A stretch of DNA of 64,000 nucleotides from an uncultured Clostridia bacterium (GTDB lineage: Bacteria; Bacillota; Clostridia; Christensenellales; Borkfalkiaceae). A program made the position numbers and the translations under genes. Numbering within the stretch: position 1 is the stretch's first letter; the number at the start of each line of letters is the position of its first letter. Location of the stretch: positions 116,030 through 180,029 of the forward strand of contig CANRNE010000001.1 in assembly GCA_947631925.1 (NCBI GenBank). The letters run 5' to 3'. This document shows positions 41,895 to 51,923 of the stretch, piece after piece. Under the pieces are notes generated by a model. It was not told where the DNA came from. It was given only the letters and a program-made list of their open reading frames with translations, and did not search any database.

Positions 41895-44657
41895 ATGGCA
41901 AAAATGAACAAAGTACTGCTCGGGATACTCGGTGCGGTAGCGGCGCTTCTTCTTGCCGTACTCGTCACCGCGAGCATTCTTCTTCCCTACTATCAGATAA
42001 CCGTCGATAAATTCTTCCTCGGACAGGGCGCCTCCTTTGAGACGTATGACCCCGCCGACGCGCGCGTCGTCTGCGAGGAATTGGAGGGGGAATCGCAGGT
42101 CCTTCTGAAAAATAACGGCCTGCTCCCCTTGGAGGCAAGCGAGGCGTCGCCCAAGAAAGTCGTCCTGCTCGGCATGGGGTCTGCGCACATGCGGTACGCG
42201 GGCTCCGGTTCGGGCGGCGGAAATGCCACGGGCGCGGACACGCTGTACGATGCGCTTCCCGACTACAACATCCTGCCCTACCGGGAGGTGCACGACTTCT
42301 ACTACTCGCGGGGAAGCACGGGCTCCACGGGCGGCTTCGGGGATGTCGGCACCGAAATCGGCAGCACCGAACTCAACATTGATTCCCTGAGCAACACCGT
42401 GAAAGAGGGCGCGAAGGCATGGTCGGATACCGCCATCTATGTTCTCACCCGCGTGGGCGGAGAGGGGTCGGAGATTTCCGCCAACCTTCTCGGGCTCATG
42501 ACGCTCGAGGAGCGCACCCTCGACTTCGCCGTGCAGAATTTCGAACACGTCATCGTCCTTCTTAACATCTCCAACCAGATGGAGCTCGGCTTTCTTGACG
42601 GCAAGGGGACAAGCCACGCCACGGGGGAAAGTTTCGAAAAATATGCGGGGAAGATAGACGCCGCGCTCTGGATTGGGCTCCCCGGTTACACGGGCGCCAA
42701 CGCCGTCGCCGCCGCACTCGCAGGGGCAATCAATCCATCGGGACGGCTGAGCGACACCTATGCCTATGACGTGAACAGCGCACCCGCCGCTTCGGCGGTC
42801 GGAAATGCGGAGGGCATCTACCTCGGCTACCGCTGGTACGAGACCGCGGCCTTCGAGGGCGTGATGGATTACGATGCCTATCAGCGCACGCAGACGGTGC
42901 CCTTTGCCACGGGAGAGATTGCAACGGGCGTCCAGTACCCCTTCGGGTACGGCATGTCCTACGGAACGGATTTTACAAAGGAAATCGTGGACAGGGATTC
43001 CGTGAAGACTTCATTTCGCGCGACGGATGCGGACAAGGAAATTTCCGTCAAAGTCAAGGTGACCAACAACGGCACCCGTGCGGGCAAGGAGGTCGTCCAG
43101 CTCTACTACACCGCACCGTATACGGATGGCGGCATTGAAAAACCCTATGTCACGCTGGCGGCGTTTGAAAAGACGGGACTTCTATACCCCGCCGCACAGT
43201 CGGACGCCGATCATCCGCACGAGGAGACCGTAACGCTCACGTTCAAACTCTCCGACATGAAGTCCTTTGACGCCTCCGACGCCAACGGGAACGGGTTCAA
43301 GGGCTATGAACTCGAGCAAGGCACCTACCTTCTCCGCGTACTCGACAACGCCCACGGCTGGACGGCGGTGGGGGAGGATTCCCCGCTCTGCATCCCGTGC
43401 GAGGTCACCGAGGACCTCCGCTATACCGAAGACGACAAGACGGGGAATGCCGTTTCTGCCCGCTTCGGAGCCTTTGAGGGGGCGAGAGCGTATCTCTCCC
43501 GTGCGGGGCACTTTGCAAATCTTTCGGCAAATCTTTCCGAAAACGAGGAGAATCTCACCTATCCGGACCCCGACATCTCCGCCGAGAGCAATAACTACAC
43601 CCGCGGCACGGACTACGAAGTCGCCCTCCCAAAGCCCATCCTGTTCGGCGAAATACGCGGCGTCGACTACGACGACCCCATGTGGGAGACCTTCATCTCC
43701 CAGCTCTCCAAGGCGGAAATGGCGAACCTCATCGCCATGGGTAACTTCCAGACCCAGCCCGTAGAGCGGCTTGAGATTCCCAAGACGCTTCTCTTCGACG
43801 GCCCCGCCGCCATCAAGGACACTTACCGCTCCGACTTCGGATGCCTTCTCTATCCGTCCGAGGTGACGCTGGCTTCCTCATGGAGCAAGGAGATGATGAA
43901 GAAATTCGGTGCATCCGCAGGCGATGACGCGCGCCAGACGGGCGTGACGGGCTGGTATGCCCCGGGCGTCAATCTGCACAAGAGCGCATACGGGTCGCGC
44001 AACTTCGAGTACTTCTCGGAATGTCCCGTCCTGTCGGGAGAGCTCGCGGCCTGCGTCGCGCAGGGGGCAAGGGAAGAGGGCCTCATCGTGGTGGTCAAGC
44101 ATCTCCTCGACGGCGTCACTTCCACCGTCAACGAACAGTCCCTCCGTGAAATCTATGCCCGTCCCTTCGAAATCGCAATCAAGAAGGGGAATGCGCAGGG
44201 ACTGATGACCTCGTCGGGTCTTCTCGGTACATGGATAGGGCAGGTGAAGGAATTCATCACCGATATCGTACGCGGAGAGTGGGGATTTGTCGGGCTCATT
44301 ACGTCGGACGCGGCAAGCGCCGCCATGAAAGTGGAGTACGGCATTCGCGCGGGCAACGACTTGTGGCTCGCCACGGACAATGCGCGCTATACCTATCTCG
44401 TGCGCACCGAGAAAAACATCCCCGCCATGCAGCAGGCGTGCAAGAACATTCTCTATACGATTTCCCAAAGCCCGAACACCTTCTCCACGGACCTCGCGGA
44501 CGCGGGTTGGTCGCCCGCAATGCTTATCCTCGGCTTGGTGGATGCGGTCGCCGCACTCGGCATTTTCGCCGCGGGATTCTTTATCGTGAGACATGTGCTG
44601 TCCGTCCGCAACAAGAATGCCATTCACATTCGTACACAGGGAGGTGACGAAGAATGA
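41895..44657 (+). CDS. Membrane-bound GH3 family protein, reversed domain order (second copy)
   Basis: 920 residues from ATG at 41895, behind GGAGGGG; a TTG at 41877 is possible but overlaps the Shine-Dalgarno. The N-terminal membrane helix is at about 5-27. The GH3 C-terminal-type domain comes first (VLLKNNGLLPLEA, YPFGYGMSYG), a fibronectin-like domain lies at about 370-500, and the catalytic-type barrel is last (GWYAPGVNLHKSAYGSRNFE, GFVGLITSDAAS; D805 is the expected nucleophile). A C-terminal membrane helix is at about 872-900. The KH loop is unusually short (VVKHLLDGVTSTVNEQ), missing around ten residues found in the first copy, so activity or specificity may be changed. Confidence 0.8.
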   Translation: MAKMNKVLLGILGAVAALLLAVLVTASILLPYYQITVDKFFLGQGASFETYDPADARVVCEELEGESQVLLKNNGLLPLEASEASPKKVVLLGMGSAHMRYAGSGSGGGNATGADTLYDALPDYNILPYREVHDFYYSRGSTGSTGGFGDVGTEIGSTELNIDSLSNTVKEGAKAWSDTAIYVLTRVGGEGSEISANLLGLMTLEERTLDFAVQNFEHVIVLLNISNQMELGFLDGKGTSHATGESFEKYAGKIDAALWIGLPGYTGANAVAAALAGAINPSGRLSDTYAYDVNSAPAASAVGNAEGIYLGYRWYETAAFEGVMDYDAYQRTQTVPFATGEIATGVQYPFGYGMSYGTDFTKEIVDRDSVKTSFRATDADKEISVKVKVTNNGTRAGKEVVQLYYTAPYTDGGIEKPYVTLAAFEKTGLLYPAAQSDADHPHEETVTLTFKLSDMKSFDASDANGNGFKGYELEQGTYLLRVLDNAHGWTAVGEDSPLCIPCEVTEDLRYTEDDKTGNAVSARFGAFEGARAYLSRAGHFANLSANLSENEENLTYPDPDISAESNNYTRGTDYEVALPKPILFGEIRGVDYDDPMWETFISQLSKAEMANLIAMGNFQTQPVERLEIPKTLLFDGPAAIKDTYRSDFGCLLYPSEVTLASSWSKEMMKKFGASAGDDARQTGVTGWYAPGVNLHKSAYGSRNFEYFSECPVLSGELAACVAQGAREEGLIVVVKHLLDGVTSTVNEQSLREIYARPFEIAIKKGNAQGLMTSSGLLGTWIGQVKEFITDIVRGEWGFVGLITSDAASAAMKVEYGIRAGNDLWLATDNARYTYLVRTEKNIPAMQQACKNILYTISQSPNTFSTDLADAGWSPAMLILGLVDAVAALGIFAAGFFIVRHVLSVRNKNAIHIRTQGGDEE

Positions 44658-44752
44658 AACGCTTTTGGATAATCGTAGTCGTAGCCGTAGCGCTTTGCGG
44701 TCTCTGCCTGATGATAGCCGCTTGCGGCGGTCCGCAATTTCCGCAGACATAA
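44654..44752 (+). CDS. 32-residue lipoprotein (very short, after GH3)
   Basis: The ATG overlaps the GH3 stop (ATGA) and GGAGGTGACG lies upstream. The product is a basic N-terminus (MKRFW), a hydrophobic stretch, and a lipobox IAAC followed by only GGPQFPQT before the stop. It therefore looks like a lipoprotein signal peptide with a nine-residue mature part (CGGPQFPQT). It is either a real lipopeptide/pheromone-like product or the stump of a longer lipoprotein cut off by the adjacent mobile island. Confidence 0.6.
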   Translation: MKRFWIIVVVAVALCGLCLMIAACGGPQFPQT

Positions 44753-44812
44753 AAAGCCCTACGGCTTAAAAACAGACCCCCGTCCTAAGGCGGGTGTCCA
44801 TAGGGAATCTAT

Positions 44813-44849
44813 GAATAAGCGGTTTGGCGGTTAGTCAAACCGCTTATTC
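44813..44849. repeat. Perfect 14-bp inverted repeat next to the recombinase
   Basis: GAATAAGCGGTTTG and CAAACCGCTTATTC separated by 9 bases. No T-run, so it may be a recombination site feature rather than a terminator, though it follows the recombinase stop. Confidence 0.65.
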
Positions 44850-44866
44850 GTTGTCCTTCCCGAAGT

Positions 44867-46686
<1,820 letters not shown>

Positions 46687-46781
46687 GTATTCTTATTCGA
46701 GCACTTGGAATATTCCTCGCCCTTATAGCGCTGAATACTATGTTCTCTTTCCATCGCGTTTCCTCCTTGTATATAAAGTCT

Positions 46782-47069
46782 TTACTCGGTTTTCTTCATC
46801 GCCTCCAATTCGGAAGGGAAGAAGTCGTCATAGCCGTCCACAATCTTACCGAGTGAAAGATTATGCTCGGCGGCATCGTCCAACAAGGCTTTGTAGCCTG
46901 CTTCTATGAGTTGGACTTTGGTATAGCCATACTTTTCGAGAAAGGCATTGATCTGCTCCGCCTTCTCGCGGGGAACGCTTGTTCCCCAAGTGGCGTTCTT
47001 CGCTTTGCGTTCTGCCTTGTGCTTCTCCTCATAACGCTTGTCCTTGATTGCTCTCGGTTTCTTTTCCAT
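46782..47069 (-). CDS. Small mobile-element protein, RHH/Arc-like
   Basis: 95 residues from ATG at 47069 (GGAGG 5 bases upstream). The highly basic start is MEKKPRAIKDKRYEEKHKA. VPREKAEQINAFLEKYGYTK and VQLIEAGYKALLDDAAEH then look like the strand-helix-helix of Arc/MetJ-type DNA-binding proteins. It lies upstream of TnpW and the recombinase, so it may regulate them. The 14-bp palindrome at 47094-47107 just before its gene is a candidate operator. Confidence 0.6.
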   Translation of the reverse strand: MEKKPRAIKDKRYEEKHKAERKAKNATWGTSVPREKAEQINAFLEKYGYTKVQLIEAGYKALLDDAAEHNLSLGKIVDGYDDFFPSELEAMKKTE

Positions 47070-47093
47070 AATAACCTCCGTGAAATATATCAA

Positions 47094-47107
47094 TCGTATT
47101 CATACGA
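47094..47107. promoter_or_regulatory. 14-bp palindrome, candidate operator of the RHH-like gene
   Basis: TCGTAT-TC-ATACGA, perfect arms, 25 bases before the start codon at 47069 and within its expected promoter region. Confidence 0.5.
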
Positions 47108-47356
47108 CACATACATTTTACACTATTTCAGCCGAAGAGTCAAGGAGTTTGCGTTATGAATCTACGCTATTTTTATTTGCGCTCAATAGCAAAGATAAGT
47201 TCTGTATTTAGTGAGATTCTAATGAAAAGCGGCGATTTGGCGAATTTTTGCGGACGTTACCTCTACAAAGTTCCACCCCGTCCATTTCAGTAACTTAAAA
47301 AAAGCGTAAAACGAATAGAGGTCGGCTGCTTTTGCACATGTAAAGTCCACCCCTCT
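47108..47356. other. Spacer between RHH-like gene and IS30
   Basis: AT-rich with no gene. Two related stretches, ACAAAGTTCCACCCC (about 47268-47282) and GTAAAGTCCACCCC (about 47340-47353), may be traces of IS ends. Confidence 0.4.
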
Positions 47357-48796
47357 AAAAGTAAAATCCGCAGTATTTGTCCCGTTTTCGCCGGCTCCTT
47401 TATTTTTTCAATAGTTTGGGAGTCAAAATGATCTCGTCATACGGGATCTTCCGTATCCCCAATAATTCTGCTGTGCCTTCTCCGTACATTAAGGAAAAGA
47501 CCTCATAGGGACTTCTGTCGTTGAGACGCTTTCTCCCGTAGGAATTGATATGGCTCATCATAAGGTCGATTTCCTCCTGCGTATAAGCCTCTAAACTTTC
47601 CCCTTTCGGGATGATCCGTCTTATGAACTCGTGAGTGACTTCTATGCTCCCTTTTTGGTCGGGGCGGTTTCTGTCGCAATAAAAAAGTCGTGTCCGCATT
47701 TCACCGTTCAAGTCTGTTTCTATCCGGATAGGATTAGAGAACTCGCTTCCGTTGTCCGTCAAAAGCACGGGGAACAGCTCCTTGAACTTTTCTCTCCCCA
47801 AAACAAAATCCAAACGGTTCATCGCCTCGATCACGCTTTTTGAAGTATTCGCCTCTCTCAATATGGCAAGCATAAAGCCGCAGGAGACGAAGTGTAGCGT
47901 CAAGAGGACCTTCCCCGATGTGCCGCCCTTTACCGTATCCATTTGCACGACCGATACAGCATTCTCCTTCATATAAGCGAGATAATCCTCATAGGTCCTC
48001 CCTTCACGGCAATGCCTGTCGATTTTGAACTCTTCCTTCTTTTTTCGGGGTCTGTATCTTACTTTCCGCGGGAGATCGATGTTCTTCAACTTGAACACCC
48101 CGCCATTGATATAGGTATAGATCGTTCTCTCGCTTACGGTGAGTTCATCTTTATGCGCCAAATACACATGATGAACAGATTGCCCATGCAGAATCGGATC
48201 CACGATTATGCTTCCGATACGGTTTGCTTCGGCTTTTCGGATATAAAATCCTTTCCTGCTTTCGGACAGGGTGCTGCGGTACTCGTTCTGTGCGATATTC
48301 GCTCTGTAAAATTTCTTACGGAAATGACAGCCCCTTGTCTTTGGACACCCGTTACAGCAGTATGGAGCATTGACCAATCTCTCGCAGACTTGCTCTTCAT
48401 ATTCCTTGCAAAATAAATTGCATCTGGAACATTTATAGCAGAAGTCTCTGCACCATTTCGCTCCGCAAACCTGTGTTTTGATACACCCATCCGAATGCTT
48501 ACATTGATTGAACGGACGACCGCCGCAACCTGTTTCTTTCACTTCCAAGTGTTTCTTGATCTCTTTTGCAATGGTAGTAGGGTCTCGGTTCAACGCTTTC
48601 CCAATTTTACGCAGACTCTTTCCCTCCTTCAATAAGGTATAGATTTCGATGCGCTCTGATAATGTCAAATGCTTGTATTTCGCCATTTCTTCCTCTTCGG
48701 CTCATACGGGACTTTTTCATTATCTCATTTCCCTTCTTTTTGCACAACTAACTTCTATCCTCGGATGTCTTTCTGCTCTATATGGATTTTACTTTT
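47357..48796 (-). mobile_element. IS30-family insertion sequence
   Basis: A transposase gene bounded by a matching inverted sequence: AAAAGTAAAATCC at 47357-47369 and its complement at 48784-48796. The ends may extend some bases further out. No clear target duplication was found. Length of about 1.44 kb fits the family. Confidence 0.7.
47400..48686 (-). CDS. IS30 family transposase
   Basis: 428 residues. The N-terminal helix-turn-helix is SERIEIYTLLKEGKSLRKIG with DPTTIAKEIKKH. A cysteine-rich segment follows (about 50-125, about 16 Cys), typical of the Clostridia IS30 subgroup. The catalytic core is DDE: D in VVQMDTVKGG, D in LLTDNGSEF and E in KGSIEVTHEFIRR. It cuts and rejoins DNA at its terminal repeats. 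The reading frame is intact, so it may be active. Confidence 0.93.
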   Translation of the reverse strand: MAKYKHLTLSERIEIYTLLKEGKSLRKIGKALNRDPTTIAKEIKKHLEVKETGCGGRPFNQCKHSDGCIKTQVCGAKWCRDFCYKCSRCNLFCKEYEEQVCERLVNAPYCCNGCPKTRGCHFRKKFYRANIAQNEYRSTLSESRKGFYIRKAEANRIGSIIVDPILHGQSVHHVYLAHKDELTVSERTIYTYINGGVFKLKNIDLPRKVRYRPRKKKEEFKIDRHCREGRTYEDYLAYMKENAVSVVQMDTVKGGTSGKVLLTLHFVSCGFMLAILREANTSKSVIEAMNRLDFVLGREKFKELFPVLLTDNGSEFSNPIRIETDLNGEMRTRLFYCDRNRPDQKGSIEVTHEFIRRIIPKGESLEAYTQEEIDLMMSHINSYGRKRLNDRSPYEVFSLMYGEGTAELLGIRKIPYDEIILTPKLLKK

Positions 48797-48811
48797 TCAA
48801 TTGAGGTATTT

Positions 48812-49243
48812 TTATTTGCCCAATGATTTCAGACCTTCAAGTTCAAAGTCCTCCAAATAATCGGGTGTAACCGCATAGCAACCTTCCTTAAACGATTTGC
48901 CGAAGCCATCCGCACAGGCGTTGAAGATCGAAGAGAGCATCGACTTGTTGATGGTCGCGTTCAGATTTACTTCATTCAAGAGTTGGATGAGCAGTTTGCA
49001 GAACTCTCGCGGCGCGCCTTCCTGCGTGAATACTTCAAGCTCTTTCGACGCGGGCGGCAGTTCCACTTCTCCGCTTAACTCTTTGCGGAGTGCGTGGAGT
49101 CCGTAGAACAGTGCCGAGCATATCACTTTGTTGAAGTTGTTGTACTCGGGGTACTGCATGATCTCGTCTATCTGTTCCAATAGCGATATGTCCGTAATGC
49201 GGATATGGCGATCCGCGCTCTTTTCCGTTTCTTTCTTCTTCAT
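48812..49243 (-). CDS. Small RHH-like protein (ParG/CopG-like N-terminus)
   Basis: 143 residues. The start has AGGAGG. After a basic start, HIRITDISLLEQIDEIM followed by NFNKVICSALFYGLHALRKEL has the strand-helix-helix order of ribbon-helix-helix DNA-binding proteins. The C-terminal part (about 75-143) is helical and unassigned. Its stop lies only 16 bases from the right end of IS30, so the natural C-terminus may have been cut by the insertion. The gene is read away from the repeat array at 49535-50060, which is a natural candidate target. Confidence 0.5.
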   Translation of the reverse strand: MKKKETEKSADRHIRITDISLLEQIDEIMQYPEYNNFNKVICSALFYGLHALRKELSGEVELPPASKELEVFTQEGAPREFCKLLIQLLNEVNLNATINKSMLSSIFNACADGFGKSFKEGCYAVTPDYLEDFELEGLKSLGK

Positions 49244-49281
49244 TTATCCTCCTGTTGTTGTCTTTGAATGTCCCAAAGGGG

Positions 49282-49351
49282 AAGGCGGGTTTCCCGCTTG
49301 CCCCAAACCTCGAAAGTGGGAATTTGCCCACTTTCCTTATCCTGCTTCCCC
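49282..49351 (+). repeat. Left arm of a long inverted repeat flanking the array
   Basis: Contains AAGGCGGGTTTCCCGCTTG (49282-49300, itself a hairpin) and a 23-base block CACTTTCC...CTTCCCC (49329-49351). Both recur in reverse complement at 50143-50208, in mirror order. Confidence 0.9.
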
Positions 49352-49534
49352 TTTTTCCGAAAATCGTCCCACTTTTGCTTTCCGTTTGCTTGCCGCAGGA
49401 TCGCCTCGGCGGGTGTCTTTTGCTTCCGTTTTTACGATGTGTTCATGGCATTATTTCTCCTTAAAGGTTTTTCTTTTTGCGACTGTTTACCGACTGCGGC
49501 GGAAGTCATGCGTTCTGCATTTGTATCACCTCCT

Positions 49535-50060
49535 ACTATGGTATGGGGAGCATTTCTGCGTAATTGTTCACACGAATTTTCTCCTTTCACTTTGGTATGG
49601 CGGAATTATTTGGCGTTTGATACGCTTTCCTCCTCACTTTTATATGGGTGAATCTTTACGGTAGATGTAACATTAAAGTTTTCTTGCCGTTGCGAACCCG
49701 TTCGCTTCCCACTTTTATATGGGTGAATTTTATCGCCGTTGATACGCCTGAATTTCCCCCACACTTTGGTATGGTTGAAATTTTTGGCGGTTGATACGTT
49801 TTTCCCTTCACTTTTATATGGGTGAATCTTTTTGAGGTTCGCAACCTCAAAGTTTTCCGATCATAGCAAAATCATTGCTTCATACCCCTCACTTTGGTAT
49901 GGCGGAATTTTTTCGCAGTTTGCAACATCGAATCGTGAAAATTTTTTCCCCCACTATGGTATGGTTGAATTTTTTCGGCAAATGCAACATCAAACCATAA
50001 AATTTTTTGTATTTTCCGCGCCGAGAACGTCGCCGTGTGATACCCCTTCACTTAAAAGGG
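49535..50060 (+). repeat. Array of at least eight degenerate direct repeats
   Basis: Core ACTWTKRTATGG followed by G/C-T/G-GAATTTTT recurs at 49535, 49589, 49636, 49711, 49763, 49810, 49891 and 49953, with a decayed ninth near 50050. Two core versions occur (ACTTTGGTATGG or ACTATGGTATGG, and ACTTTTATATGG). Each is preceded by a pyrimidine tract and usually followed about 10-15 bases later by TTGATACG or GCAAC. Centre spacings are 54, 47, 75, 52, 47, 81 and 62. Units 2-3 and 5-6 are near-identical over about 70 bp and lie 174 bp apart, so a three-unit block seems to have been duplicated. Confidence 0.85.
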
Positions 50061-50142
50061 CGATTTTCGGGCAAAATCGTAGCCCCTAAATCGAAAATTT
50101 CACCAAAATTTCTTATTTGACCTGTGGCAAATTTGCAGGAAC

Positions 50143-50208
50143 GGGGAAGCAGGATAAGGAAAGTGCCACAACGCGCTTTCGACCGTCCACAAGCGGGAAA
50201 CCCGCCTT
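50143..50208 (-). repeat. Right arm of the long inverted repeat
   Basis: Reverse complement of 49282-49351: 23 bases perfect (50143-50165) and 19 bases perfect (50190-50208), with 24 unmatched or partly matched bases between. Confidence 0.9.
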
Positions 50209-50262
50209 TGTGTTTGATCGGAAATTTTATGGTAAGAATAGGCGGCAAGTATGTCGAAGCCC

Positions 50263-50310
50263 TTGACTTATGCGCCGAAAAATGCTAAAATATTGCTAAC
50301 AAGATGTTAA
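50263..50310 (+). promoter_or_regulatory. Promoter and possible operator of the restriction-modification operon
   Basis: TTGACT (50263-50268), 17-base spacer, TAAAAT (50286-50291). Over the start site lies TTGCTAAC-AAGAT-GTTAAGC, an imperfect dyad of the kind bound by controller proteins. Confidence 0.65.
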
Positions 50311-50322
50311 GCGGAGTATAAG

Positions 50323-50514
50323 ATGACTTATTCTGAAAAAATAAAGAGCGCTCGTGAGAGGTTATTGCTTACGCAGGAAGAATTTGCGGCGAAACTCGGA
50401 GTGAACTCGGTTACGGTTTGCAGATGGGAAACCGGCAAGTGCGAACCGACTTTGAAGGCGAAAAGATTGTTTCGGGACTTTTGCGCCGAACAAGGATTGA
50501 CGTTCGAGGACTGA
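50323..50514 (+). CDS. XRE-family controller (C) protein
   Basis: 63 residues, a single helix-turn-helix domain (IKSARERLLLTQEEFAAKLG, then NSVTVCRWETGKCEPTLKAK). Position as first gene of a restriction-modification cluster suggests the role of a C protein. Such proteins activate or repress their own promoter so that methylase appears before restriction enzyme. The dyad at 50292-50310 is the expected binding site. Stop is 3 bases before vsr. Confidence 0.82.
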   Translation: MTYSEKIKSARERLLLTQEEFAAKLGVNSVTVCRWETGKCEPTLKAKRLFRDFCAEQGLTFED

Positions 50515-50517
50515 ACG

Positions 50518-50931
50518 ATGTCGAAAACAAAAGAACAAATTCGGTTCAATATGCAAAGAGTTAAAAACAAAGATTCCGAAATCGAGTTGTCTTTGCGTAA
50601 AGCCCTATGGAGTATGGGGTTGCGATACAGGAAGAATGTCAAGTCGGTATTCGGGCATCCCGATATCGCGTTCATCGGAAAGAAGATTGCGGTATTTTGC
50701 GACAGCGAGTTTTGGCACGGATACGATTGGGAACGGAGAAAAAACGATTTCAAGGTAAGACAAGACTTTTGGCTTCCGAAAATCGAAAGAAATATGGAAC
50801 GCGACCGTGAGGTCAACGAGAGGCTCGAAGCGGAAGGCTGGATCGTCATTCGGTTTTGGGGCAAAGAAATAAAATCGGACGTAAACGCTTGTGCGGAAAA
50901 AATCAAGAAGGCGGTAGAAGAAAGATGTTGA
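50518..50931 (+). CDS. vsr: Very short patch repair endonuclease Vsr
   Basis: 137 residues, normal length. Motifs RFNMQRVKNKDSEIELSLRK, FGHPDIAFIGKKIAVFCDSE and FWHGYDW hold the catalytic Asp (about 49) and the zinc/His region of Vsr. Vsr nicks next to T:G mismatches made by deamination of 5-methylcytosine. HpaII systems are known to carry such a nickase gene. The stop overlaps the methylase start. The usual cysteines of the E. coli zinc site are not all evident. Confidence 0.88.
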   Translation: MSKTKEQIRFNMQRVKNKDSEIELSLRKALWSMGLRYRKNVKSVFGHPDIAFIGKKIAVFCDSEFWHGYDWERRKNDFKVRQDFWLPKIERNMERDREVNERLEAEGWIVIRFWGKEIKSDVNACAEKIKKAVEERC

Positions 50932-51923
50932 AAAGTATCGATTTATTTGCGGGAATCGGCGGGATCCGATTGGGATTCGACCGCGCTTTCGGAGATTCTA
51001 TTAAAACGGTTTTCGTGAGCGAATGGGACGAATACGCGCAAAAAACATATAAGGCGAATTTTCACGACGATTTCGAGATCGCCGGAGATATTACGAAGAT
51101 TGCCGTGGACGACATTCCCGACTTCGACATCTGTCTTGCCGGTTTCCCCTGCCAAGCGTTCAGTCTTGCGGGACAGCGCAAGGGTTTCAAAGACGACTAC
51201 AAAGGAATGGCGCGCGGGACTTTGTTTTTCGACGTTGCGAGGATTTGCGAAAAGAAAAAGCCGAAAGTCATCTTTTGCGAAAACGTAAAAGGTCTTACGA
51301 TCCACGACAAAGGAAGAACTTTTGAAATCATCACCGAAACATTGAAGCAAATCGGCTACAAACCTTTCGAGCAAATCTTGAACAGCAGAGATTTCGGCGT
51401 ACCGCAAAACCGTGAGCGCATCTATATTGTTGCCTTCCGTAACGATATCGCTCCCGAAGAATTTATCTTCCCTACGCCCGTGGATTCGAGTAAGCGTATC
51501 AGAGATATTATCGAAGAAAAGCCCGTCGCCGCCAAATATTATTTGAGCGACGTTTACATGGAAACATTGAAGCGGCATAAAGCGCGTCACGAAGCCAAAG
51601 GACACGGCTTCGGTTACGAGATAAGAGATTGGGACGATGTTGCAGGAGCGATCGTTTGCGGCGGAATGGGCAGAGAGCGGAATTTGATTATCGATAAACG
51701 CCAAACCGATCTCACACCTACAACACATATCAAGGGAGAAATCAACAAGGACGGCGTTCGTAAAATGACACCGCGTGAATGGGCAAGACTGCAAGGCTTC
51801 CCGGATGACTTCGAACTTGTGCTTGCGGACGTTCATCTTTACAAACAATTCGGGAACAGCGTAACCGTTCCGGTTATCGAAGCGATAGCGAAAAAGGTCA
51901 AGGAGGTGCTTGAAAATGGCTGA
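50925..51923 (+). CDS. DNA (cytosine-5) methyltransferase, M.HpaII-like
   Basis: 332 residues from ATG at 50925 (MLKSIDLFAGIGGIRLGF), overlapping vsr by 7 bases. Motif I FAGIGG, motif IV GFPCQAFS with catalytic C76, motif VI ENVKG, motif VIII QNRERIYIV and motif X QFGNSV are all present. The target-recognition part (KYYLSDVYMETLKRHKARHE, GGMGRERNLII, TPTTHIKGEINKDG) resembles what I recall of M.HpaII, so CCGG is the likely target. It protects DNA from the HpaII-like enzyme encoded next, whose start overlaps by 8 bases. Confidence 0.92.
   Translation: MLKSIDLFAGIGGIRLGFDRAFGDSIKTVFVSEWDEYAQKTYKANFHDDFEIAGDITKIAVDDIPDFDICLAGFPCQAFSLAGQRKGFKDDYKGMARGTLFFDVARICEKKKPKVIFCENVKGLTIHDKGRTFEIITETLKQIGYKPFEQILNSRDFGVPQNRERIYIVAFRNDIAPEEFIFPTPVDSSKRIRDIIEEKPVAAKYYLSDVYMETLKRHKARHEAKGHGFGYEIRDWDDVAGAIVCGGMGRERNLIIDKRQTDLTPTTHIKGEINKDGVRKMTPREWARLQGFPDDFELVLADVHLYKQFGNSVTVPVIEAIAKKVKEVLENG

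Larger units (their letters stand above)
49244..50262. other. 1-kb non-coding region holding the repeat array
   Basis: No credible gene on either strand. Frames that do exist owe their repeated FTHIKV wording to the DNA repeats. Structure is described in the repeat entries. Confidence 0.7.

Noticed and set aside
49656..49850. Small minus-strand protein with repeated FTHIKV
   Set aside because: The peptide repetition only mirrors the DNA repeats; no ribosome binding site or recognisable product.
49535..50060. CRISPR array
   Set aside because: Repeats are degenerate, unit spacing is irregular (47-81), the 'spacers' are partly repeated themselves, and no cas gene is near.
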